In this document: piece after piece, positions 6,401 through 11,949 of the stretch
Layout: every line of letters begins with the position of its first letter
Numbering within the stretch: position 1 is the stretch's first letter
Assembly (NCBI GenBank): GCA_002354005.1
Contig: DEKS01000174.1
Coordinates: 32,661-44,609, forward strand
Direction: 5' to 3'
DNA: 11,949 nucleotides
Source: Bacteroidales bacterium UBA2716
GTDB taxonomy: Bacteria > Bacteroidota > Bacteroidia > Bacteroidales > UBA932
The notes under the pieces: generated by a model
The model's database searches: none
What the model saw: only the letters and a program-made list of their open reading frames with translations
Told to the model about the DNA's origin: nothing
Translations under genes and position numbers: made by a program

Positions 6401-8749
6401 ATGAAGAAATTTTTCCTGCTAAGCATTGCTGCCATGTGTACAGTATCCATGCTGGCCCAGCCTCAGCTGCGCAAAGACAACATTGACGATGTCCTTAAAG
6501 CCATGACCCTGGAAGAAAAGGCCACGCTGGTAGTAGGCGGAGGCTGGGGTTCCATGACCGCCGGCTCCCTGACCGCATCCAACGAGACCCTTGTTTCCGG
6601 TGCCGCCGGCACCACCCGCGCCATTCCCCGCCTGGGCATTCCCACCACGGTTCTGGCCGACGGCCCCGCCGGCCTGCGCATCAATCCCACCCGTCCCGGT
6701 ACGGACCAGACCTTCTATTGCACCGGTTTCCCGGTGGGCACCGTGCTGGCCTCGACCTGGAATACAGATTTGGTGAAGGAGCTCACCACCGCCATGGGTG
6801 AAGAAGTGAAAGAATACGGTGCAGATGTCCTGCTGGCCCCCGGCCAAAATCTCCACCGCAACCCCCTTTGCGGCCGCAACTTCGAATACTTCTCGGAAGA
6901 CCCCTTCCTTACCGGTAAAATGGCCGCCGCTTATGTAAATGGTATCCAAAGCAACGGTGTGGGCGTTTCCATCAAACACTTCGCTGCCAACAGCCAGGAA
7001 GTGAACCGCATGAAGGACGACGCCCGCATCAATCCCCGCGCCCTGCGCGAACTCTATCTCAAGGGCTTCGAAATTGCCGTGAAAGAGTCCGACCCCTGGA
7101 CTGTCATGAGCTCCTACAACCGCCTCAACGGGGAATTCACCCAGCAGAGCCACGGCCTTCTCTCCAGCATCCTTCGTGACGAATGGGGCTTTGGCGGCAT
7201 CGTCATGACCGACTGGGGCAACAAGGAAGGTACCGTAAAAGCAGTCATCGCCGGCAACGACCTCATGGAACCCGGCATGCAGAACGAGATTGACCGCATT
7301 GTAGCCGCCGTCAAAGACGGTTCCCTCCCCGTGGCCGATCTGGACCGCAACGTACGCCGCATGCTGGAGTACATCGTCCGCACCCCCCGCTTTGCAGGCT
7401 ACAAATATTCCAACAAGCCGGACCTGGCAGGCCATGCCAAGCTGGTCCGCGCCGCCACGCCCGAAGGCCTTGTCCTCCTGGAGAACAACGGCGTTCTCCC
7501 GCTCAAGGATGTCAAGCAGGTAGCCCTGTACGGCATCGGCGCCTATGACTTCGTGGCCGGTGGCACCGGTTCCGGCAACGTGAACAAAGCCTACGTCCGC
7601 AACATCGCGGAAGGTCTCCGCGTTAACGGCGTGGAAGTTGACAAAGATATCGAGGCCTGGTACCAGCAGTACATCGCCCTCACCAAGACCCAGCTCCGCA
7701 ACAATGCCCAGAATACCATGGGCATCCTTCTGGGAGACCCTGTCGTCCCCGAGATGGAAGTTTCCCGCTCCTTCATCGAGAAAAAGGAAAAAGCCTCGGA
7801 CATGGCCGTCCTTACCATTACCCGCAACGCCGGCGAAGGTGACGACCGCAAGGCCGAAGACGGCGACTGGACCCTCACCGGCCTCGAGCGCCAGCTCCTC
7901 CAGAACCTGGCCGACGTATATCACGCCGAGGGCAAAAAGCTGGTTGTGGTCCTGAATATCGGCGGCGTTATTGAAACGGCCTCCTGGAAGCACATTCCCG
8001 ACGCCATTCTCCTGGCATGGACGCCCGGCCAGGAAGGCGGCTATGCCGTTGCCGACGTCCTCACCGGCGCCGCCAATCCTTCCGGCAAGCTCCCGATGAC
8101 CTTCCCCGTCAGCTACCTGGATATTCCCTCCTCCTTCAACTTCCCGCACAACTACCACGGACAGAATTCTATGGGCGATTTCGCCGCCATCTTCGGCTTC
8201 CAGAACAAAACCCCCCGCAAGGACATTGACTACACCAATTATGCGGAAGGCATCTGGGTGGGGTACCGCTACTTCAGCACCGCCGGCAAGGCCGTTTCCT
8301 ATCCTTTTGGCTACGGCCTCAGCTACACCAGCTTTGCCTACAGCAAGCCCGTCGTGAAAGTGGCCAAGGACGGAAAGGTAAGCGCCTCCATCACCGTCAC
8401 CAACAACGGTGCCGTTGCAGGTAAGGAAGCCGTCCAGCTTTATATTACCGCTCCCGACGGTGGTCTGGTAAAACCCGCCTTCGAGCTCAAGGCGTTTGCC
8501 AAAACCCGCGAACTCAAACCCGGCGAATCCCAGACGCTCACCATGACCGTAGATTCTTACACCCTCGCTTCCTTCAACGAAGCAGCCAACGCATGGGAAA
8601 TGGCCGCCGGCGAGTACAAGGTATGCTTCGGTGCTTCTGCCGCCGACATCCGCGCCACTGCTGCTTTCAAACAGGCCAAGGCCCAGTCCTGGCCCGTGAA
8701 CGCAGTCTGCCTTCCTGCAGAATCCGTGAAGGAAATTGCCGTGAAATAA
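6401..8749 (+). CDS. Glycoside hydrolase family 3 (beta-glucosidase-like), secreted
   Basis: Retaining exo-glycosidase removing terminal beta-linked sugars, most often glucose or xylose; the exact substrate is not readable. It is 782 residues with a signal peptide (MKKFFLLSIAAM...SMLA, cleavage near residue 19), so periplasmic or exported. The N-terminal GH3 barrel carries ADGPAGLR, KHFAANSQEVNR and the nucleophile Asp271 in GIVMTDWG. The C-terminal alpha/beta domain begins near GLVLLENNGVLPL, and RNAGEGDDR provides the probable acid/base Glu479. A fibronectin III-like domain ends the protein (about 650-780, after YPFGYGLSYTSF). This is the full three-domain form with normal length. The ATG at 6401 is chosen because it begins the signal peptide; the frame is open upstream into the HTCS end. 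It has its own promoter and a strong terminator, so it is probably a one-gene transcript and the second arm of the PUL. Alternatives are beta-xylosidase or a mixed-specificity GH3. Confidence 0.95.
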   Translation: MKKFFLLSIAAMCTVSMLAQPQLRKDNIDDVLKAMTLEEKATLVVGGGWGSMTAGSLTASNETLVSGAAGTTRAIPRLGIPTTVLADGPAGLRINPTRPGTDQTFYCTGFPVGTVLASTWNTDLVKELTTAMGEEVKEYGADVLLAPGQNLHRNPLCGRNFEYFSEDPFLTGKMAAAYVNGIQSNGVGVSIKHFAANSQEVNRMKDDARINPRALRELYLKGFEIAVKESDPWTVMSSYNRLNGEFTQQSHGLLSSILRDEWGFGGIVMTDWGNKEGTVKAVIAGNDLMEPGMQNEIDRIVAAVKDGSLPVADLDRNVRRMLEYIVRTPRFAGYKYSNKPDLAGHAKLVRAATPEGLVLLENNGVLPLKDVKQVALYGIGAYDFVAGGTGSGNVNKAYVRNIAEGLRVNGVEVDKDIEAWYQQYIALTKTQLRNNAQNTMGILLGDPVVPEMEVSRSFIEKKEKASDMAVLTITRNAGEGDDRKAEDGDWTLTGLERQLLQNLADVYHAEGKKLVVVLNIGGVIETASWKHIPDAILLAWTPGQEGGYAVADVLTGAANPSGKLPMTFPVSYLDIPSSFNFPHNYHGQNSMGDFAAIFGFQNKTPRKDIDYTNYAEGIWVGYRYFSTAGKAVSYPFGYGLSYTSFAYSKPVVKVAKDGKVSASITVTNNGAVAGKEAVQLYITAPDGGLVKPAFELKAFAKTRELKPGESQTLTMTVDSYTLASFNEAANAWEMAAGEYKVCFGASAADIRATAAFKQAKAQSWPVNAVCLPAESVKEIAVK

Positions 8750-8775
8750 GGTACAGAACAGACCCACATACGCTC

Positions 8776-8833
8776 TATCGCCTCAGGTGCATCGGCCTAA
8801 AAAGCCACATCTGAGGCGATAAAGTTTATTTTG
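8776..8833 (+). terminator. Strong hairpin terminator after GH3
   Basis: A perfect 11-bp stem (TATCGCCTCAG at 8776-8786 with CTGAGGCGATA at 8811-8821), extendable by three more pairs including one G-T. The 24-base apex holds a smaller GGC/GCC hairpin. A T-rich stretch TTTATTTT follows. It lies 27 bp past the GH3 stop and separates GH3 from the next unit. Confidence 0.7.
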
Positions 8834-8855
8834 TCTGCTTTTTTTTGTACCTTCG
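8825..8855 (+). promoter_or_regulatory. Possible promoter of the PCMD-protein unit
   Basis: TACCTTCG (8848-8855) has one mismatch to TAnnTTTG, and TTTA (8825-8828) sits 19 bp upstream where TTTG is expected. The -7 element ends 6 bp before the ATG at 8862, so the leader would be very short. A T-run (8839-8846) fills the spacer. It starts within the tail of the GH3 terminator. Confidence 0.35.
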
Positions 8856-8861
8856 TAAGTT

Positions 8862-9635
8862 ATGAATACATTCAGACTCATTCAAAAAAGCATTTTGCTG
8901 CTTCTTGGAAGCCTTCTTTCCCTGGCGCTGTTTGCCCAGGAACAAGTGTACAACTTCTCCTTTGACACCTGGAGCAAGACCAAAGGTGCCTGGGACCTGT
9001 ACCCGGAGAACGCCACCGCCAAACAACAGGTCTGGGGCACCGTGAACCACGGCACCAGCTTCCTGGGCATCAACACCACCGCCCCGGAATACGAGCATGT
9101 GGCCGTCAAGGGCAAAGGCAAGGCCGCCGCCAAGGTGAGCAGCCGTTCCATTATGGGCACCTTCGCCACCGGCAACCTGTACACGGGTAAATTCGTGAAA
9201 ATCATTGGCATGTCCGGTGCGGAGATGTACCACGGCATCCCCTTCCACAGCCGTCCCAAAAGCCTGTCCGGCTACGTCCACTACCAGCCCGGCAAGATTG
9301 ACGCCACCAAAAAGCCTTATAAGGAGATGAAAGGCCAGCTGGACAAGGGCCAGATAGAGATTGCCCTGTACGGCTGGAAGCAGGCCCGCCATTTCGTTTC
9401 CACCGACGGCGCCAGCACCCCGGCCGCAAAAGACCCGGACGTCATTGCGTACGGTTCCCTGGTGCTGGACAAGGATACGGGCGGGTATATTCCTTTTACC
9501 ATCGACCTGAAATATGTCAGTGACAAGGAGCCCGGCTACCTGTTCATTGCCGTGCTGGCCAGCCGTTTGGGTGAATATTTCACCGGCAGTAGCAAATCCG
9601 TCATTTACGTGGACGAATTCAAATTTAACTACTAG
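8862..9635 (+). CDS. PCMD-domain (putative carbohydrate metabolism domain) secreted protein
   Basis: A 257-residue exported protein with a long N-terminal signal peptide (hydrophobic stretch ILLLLGSLLSLALFA, cleavage before QEQ near residue 26). The mature part resembles the PCMD family of Bacteroidota surface proteins: an early NFSFDTW, then W-G-T-x-N, a Lys/Ala-rich GKGKAAAKV strand, GIPFHSRPKSLSGYVHY in the middle, and a C-terminal VIYVDEFKFNY. The all-beta, jelly-roll-like character fits a carbohydrate-binding or cell-surface role, but no enzymatic residues are recognised and the function of the family is not established. It is shorter than many PCMD proteins, which carry extra N-terminal domains. 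It follows the GH3 terminator and lies 6 bp before the symporter gene, so it probably heads a three-gene unit. Whether it works with the PUL is unknown. The family call rests on recalled sequence pattern only. Confidence 0.8.
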   Translation: MNTFRLIQKSILLLLGSLLSLALFAQEQVYNFSFDTWSKTKGAWDLYPENATAKQQVWGTVNHGTSFLGINTTAPEYEHVAVKGKGKAAAKVSSRSIMGTFATGNLYTGKFVKIIGMSGAEMYHGIPFHSRPKSLSGYVHYQPGKIDATKKPYKEMKGQLDKGQIEIALYGWKQARHFVSTDGASTPAAKDPDVIAYGSLVLDKDTGGYIPFTIDLKYVSDKEPGYLFIAVLASRLGEYFTGSSKSVIYVDEFKFNY

Positions 9636-9641
9636 AATCCT

Positions 9642-10592
9642 ATGAGCCCGGAAATCATCCAAAGCATCGACAGCATCCAGGTGAGCCTGAATGCCGGCGG
9701 CATGAACACCATCAACATTATTCTGGCGTTCGTGATGTACGGCGTAGCGCTGGGCATCAAGCCGGCCATCTTTGTAGAGGTATTCAAAAAGCCCAAGAGC
9801 GTACTGCTGGGCATGCTGTGCCAGCTGGTTCTGCTGCCGGCCTTCACCTGTCTGCTGGCCATCGCGCTCACCGGATGGATTTCTCCCATGATGGGATTGG
9901 GCATGATTTTGGTGGCCGCCTGCCCAGGCGGCAACATTTCCAATTTCATGAGCTCGCTGGCCAAGGCCAATGTGGAACTCTCCGTGTCGCTCACGGCCAT
10001 TTCCACCGCGCTAGCCGTACTGCTCACGCCGTTCAACTTCTGGGCCTGGGGCACGGTGTACCTGCATTCCGCAGCCGTATCGGCCGAAATCCCTACCCTG
10101 GTGATTCCCCTGTGGGACGTGTTCAAGACCATCTTCATCCTGCTGGGCATTCCGCTGGTGCTGGGCATTCTCACCAGCCATTACCTGCCCAAGGTGGCGC
10201 AGGCGCTGAAAAAGCCCCTGCAGTGGCTTTCCATCGTCATTTTCATTGCCATGGTGGTGCTGTCGTTCGGCAGCAACATAGAGGCGTTCTTCAAGTGCAT
10301 CAAGTACATTTTCCTGGTGGTGCTCATCCATAATGCGCTGGCGCTGAGCATTGGCTTTGGCGTAGGCTCGGCCTTTAAGGTACCTTTCCGCGACCGTCGT
10401 ACGCTCACCATAGAAACGGGCATCCAAAACAGCGGCCTGGGCCTTGCCCTCATGCTGGGAACCAGTCTCTTCGCAGGCTTCCCGCCCCATGGCGGCATGC
10501 TGGTTATCACCGCCTGGTGGGGCATCTGGCACATCATCTCCGGCCTCACCGTCGCCACCATCTTCAACCGCAGCAAACGGGCCGATGTCTGA
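9642..10592 (+). CDS. BASS/SBF-family sodium-dependent symporter (bile acid:Na+ symporter-like)
   Basis: Inner-membrane transporter of the bile acid:sodium symporter superfamily, moving an organic anion with Na+. Bacterial relatives carry bile acids, pyruvate, pantoate or similar acids, so the substrate is open. The 316 residues are almost entirely hydrophobic helices (about nine or ten). CPGGNISNF (94-102) and IETGIQNSGLGLAL (257-270) are the two conserved crossover motifs. Ser100, Asn101, Ser114, Thr118, Glu258 and Gln262 have the same relative spacing as the sodium ligands of the Neisseria ASBT homologue as I recall them, so Na+ coupling is probably intact. The ATG at 9642, 6 bp after the PCMD stop, is the first in frame; Met21 is a less likely alternative. 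The stop overlaps the start of the acyltransferase gene by 8 bp, indicating translational coupling. Confidence 0.92.
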   Translation: MSPEIIQSIDSIQVSLNAGGMNTINIILAFVMYGVALGIKPAIFVEVFKKPKSVLLGMLCQLVLLPAFTCLLAIALTGWISPMMGLGMILVAACPGGNISNFMSSLAKANVELSVSLTAISTALAVLLTPFNFWAWGTVYLHSAAVSAEIPTLVIPLWDVFKTIFILLGIPLVLGILTSHYLPKVAQALKKPLQWLSIVIFIAMVVLSFGSNIEAFFKCIKYIFLVVLIHNALALSIGFGVGSAFKVPFRDRRTLTIETGIQNSGLGLALMLGTSLFAGFPPHGGMLVITAWWGIWHIISGLTVATIFNRSKRADV

Positions 10593-11544
10593 GATTTGGA
10601 AACATGACCGCCTGTACAGCCTGGGGCGCCCGTACGTGGACTGGTGCACCCTGCAAAGCTACCGGCATCTTCGCTACCGGGGTGCAGACCTTCCCACGGA
10701 AGGGGCCGTCATCCTCGCACCCAACCACACCAACACGCTCATGGACGCGCTGGTCATGCTGGCCGCCCGCCCCGATGCCACGGTATTCGGTGCCCGGGCC
10801 GATATTTTCCGGAAGCCGGCCGTAGCCCGCATCCTCCACTTTCTGCGCATCCTGCCCATGGTACGGCAGCGGGACGGTTTGGAACACGTGAGTGAGAATT
10901 ACGCCTCCTTCCAGCAGATTGACGATGTCCTGGCGCACGAGGTGCCGTTCTGCCTGTTTGCCGAAGGGACGCACCATCCCGGCCGCACCCTGCAACCCAT
11001 CAAGAAAGGCATTGCCCGGATAGCCCTGCATAGCGCACAAGCGCGCCAGACCTGGGTGGTGCCAACGGGCATTAACTACAGCGACTTTTACCATTTCCGG
11101 GGCGCCTGCGAAGTGCGCTATGGGAAGCCCCTGGATATTAACGCATTTGTCCGGGAACACGAAGGCCTTACGGAAGCCCAGCTGCTGCAGGAACTGCGTA
11201 CGCATATTGAGACGCACATGGCGGCAATGGTGGAACCGGCAGGGCCGGCAGTGGAGAAGCCCTCTCCCCTGCTGTTTTTGCTTTGGCCCCTGGCCGCCCT
11301 CCTCACCCTTCCCATCTGGGGCACGGCAGAAGTCCTCTGCCACAAAGTGAAGGACAAGGCCTGGTGCAACAGCATCCGCTGCGCGAGCCTTGTCCTGCTT
11401 CTTCCCTTCACCCTCCTCATCTGGGGCATCATTTGGGGCTTTATCCTTCCCTGGACCTGGACGCTTTCCCTTTTGATCTGCACGCTCTTCTCCTACCCCG
11501 TCTTCTACGACGGCCTCACGCTCTTGCGCATGAAACGGAACTAA
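10585..11544 (+). CDS. PlsC-like 1-acylglycerol-3-phosphate acyltransferase family protein
   Basis: Membrane acyltransferase, probably adding an acyl chain to lysophosphatidate or a related lipid. In 319 residues, the conserved block is APNHTNTLMDA, with His48 and Asp54 five residues apart; this resembles the HX5D form I recall for yeast Gat/SCT1-like members rather than the classical HX4D. The glycerol-phosphate-binding motif is FAEGTHHPGR (Glu127-Gly128-Thr129), followed by LQPIKKGIARIAL. Two or three hydrophobic segments close the protein (about residues 230-255 and 270-310), giving a C-terminal membrane anchor. The ATG at 10585 lies inside the end of the symporter gene (8 bp overlap); the frame is open further upstream but that part is symporter coding sequence. 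The true acceptor is uncertain, and it is not necessarily the housekeeping PlsC. Followed by a strong hairpin. Confidence 0.9.
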   Translation: MSEIWKHDRLYSLGRPYVDWCTLQSYRHLRYRGADLPTEGAVILAPNHTNTLMDALVMLAARPDATVFGARADIFRKPAVARILHFLRILPMVRQRDGLEHVSENYASFQQIDDVLAHEVPFCLFAEGTHHPGRTLQPIKKGIARIALHSAQARQTWVVPTGINYSDFYHFRGACEVRYGKPLDINAFVREHEGLTEAQLLQELRTHIETHMAAMVEPAGPAVEKPSPLLFLLWPLAALLTLPIWGTAEVLCHKVKDKAWCNSIRCASLVLLLPFTLLIWGIIWGFILPWTWTLSLLICTLFSYPVFYDGLTLLRMKRN

Positions 11545-11566
11545 CTGATTCTCAGAAATATATGAC

Positions 11567-11599
11567 AATGGACGGGTACCCGATGGGTACCCGTCCATT
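11567..11599 (+). terminator. Long hairpin terminator after the acyltransferase gene
   Basis: A perfect 15-bp stem (AATGGACGGGTACCC at 11567-11581 with its complement at 11585-11599) and a 3-base loop GAT. It begins 23 bp past the stop and is followed by TTGTGT. Each arm itself contains the palindrome GGGTACCC. Being symmetrical, it may stop transcription from either side of this convergent gene pair. Confidence 0.65.
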
Positions 11600-11604
11600 T
11601 GTGT

Positions 11605-11627
11605 AAAGCGCTGACTGCGAGCGCTTT
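11605..11627 (-). terminator. Hairpin terminator of pckA
   Basis: An 8-bp perfect stem (AAAGCGCT at 11605-11612 with AGCGCTTT at 11620-11627) and a 7-base loop. It lies 10 bp past the pckA stop on the minus strand, where the stem ends in TTT. It is separated by 5 bp from the longer hairpin that serves the opposite gene. Confidence 0.55.
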
Positions 11628-11637
11628 GTATTCCAGG

Positions 11638-11949
11638 CTAGAGCTGAGGACCAGCCTTTACCAGGGCCTTACCGGCCTTGTTGGACTCATACTTGTGGAA
11701 GTTCTTGATGAAGCGGCCGGCGAGGTCTTTGGCCTTCGCTTCCCACTCTTCCGGCTTGGCATAGGTGTCGCGAGGATCCAGGATGCCGGTGTCTACGCCT
11801 TCCAGCTTGGTAGGAACCTTGAAGTCGAAGAAAGGAATCTGCTTGGTAGGAGCCTTGTCAATGGCACCGCTCAGGATGGCGTCGATGATGCCACGGGTGT
11901 CGCGGATGGAGATACGCTTGCCGGTACCGTTCCAGCCGGTGTTCACGAG
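11638..11949 (-). CDS. pckA: Phosphoenolpyruvate carboxykinase (ATP), C-terminal part (runs off right edge)
   Basis: Cytosolic enzyme interconverting oxaloacetate + ATP with PEP + CO2 + ADP; in fermenting Bacteroidota it mostly runs toward oxaloacetate on the way to succinate. The last 103 residues are present, beginning LVNTGWNGTGKRISIRDTRG, which carries the conserved nucleotide-binding stretch of ATP-type PCK near the C-terminus. ILDPRDTYAKPEEWEAKAKDLAGRFIKNF and the GKALVKAGPQL ending match the family closely. The kinase loop and metal-binding residues lie outside the window. The first complete codons at the edge continue the reading frame, so the gene is only cut by the window, not truncated. 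It is convergent with the acyltransferase gene and shows no functional link to the PUL; it marks a return to core genome. Confidence 0.97.
   Translation of the reverse strand, partial: LVNTGWNGTGKRISIRDTRGIIDAILSGAIDKAPTKQIPFFDFKVPTKLEGVDTGILDPRDTYAKPEEWEAKAKDLAGRFIKNFHKYESNKAGKALVKAGPQL

Noticed and set aside
6419..8767. A 782-codon open frame on the minus strand opposite GH3.
   Set aside because: It is in exact codon register with GH3, so it is open simply because GH3 uses no TTA, CTA or TCA codons after its start. The translation is Gly/Val/Ala-rich and shows no known domain.
10444..10584. Upstream extension of the acyltransferase frame.
   Set aside because: It lies within the symporter gene, and the start at 10585 gives a normal N-terminus with a short overlap.
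8826..11598. Long minus-strand open frames opposite the PCMD gene (8826-9662) and the acyltransferase gene (10564-11598).
   Set aside because: Both are in codon register with the sense genes, which have clear domains; the antisense translations do not.
609..11616. An identical 11-mer AAGCGCTGACT at 609-619 and 11606-11616.
   Set aside because: One copy lies in the esterase 3' coding end and the other in a terminator stem; no longer match, so it is probably chance rather than a repeat or attachment site.
1..11949. Search for mobile elements, CRISPR, tRNA genes, defence genes or a wholly new system.
   Set aside because: No transposase or integrase, direct repeat array, tRNA-like fold or unknown large gene was seen; every major open frame fits a known family.

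Overview
The window looks like a chromosomal segment from a Bacteroidota species, most likely Bacteroidales. The evidence is a SusC-type TonB-dependent receptor, a hybrid two-component system (HTCS) regulator, TAnnTTTG-type -7 promoter elements, absence of clear Shine-Dalgarno sequences, and a PCMD-domain protein. The coding sequence is rich in G and C with C-ending codons, so a moderately high-GC member (Alistipes-like or an uncultured gut/rumen lineage) is more likely than a typical Bacteroides. The genus is an inference.

Left two thirds (1-8749): one end of a polysaccharide utilization locus (PUL). On the minus strand, a lipoprotein type-B carboxylesterase (2057-603) is followed after 34 bp by the N-terminal part of a SusC-like receptor that runs off the left edge (568-1). 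Divergent to them, on the plus strand, is a 1354-residue HTCS sensor/regulator (2227-6291), followed by a secreted family 3 glycoside hydrolase (6401-8749). The expected model is that SusC (with a SusD partner presumed outside the window) imports an oligosaccharide, the esterase removes ester groups from it, GH3 hydrolyses it to monosaccharide, and the periplasmic beta-propeller of the HTCS senses a breakdown product and activates both arms through its AraC-type output domain. Similar 20-bp sequences in the two intergenic regions flanking the HTCS gene are candidate operators.

Right third (8862-11949): behind a strong hairpin terminator lies a second plus-strand unit. It encodes a secreted PCMD-domain protein, a BASS/SBF sodium-coupled symporter (6 bp gap) and a PlsC-like acyltransferase (8 bp overlap). 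It converges on the C-terminal end of ATP-type PEP carboxykinase (pckA) on the minus strand, with two tandem hairpins between.

There is no gene-free stretch longer than 169 bp. I saw no tRNA, rRNA, CRISPR, insertion sequence or integrase. I did not find a wholly new system. The most unusual points are an esterase lacking about 40-50 residues between its catalytic Glu and His, the candidate shared HTCS operators, and a likely leaderless HTCS transcript.
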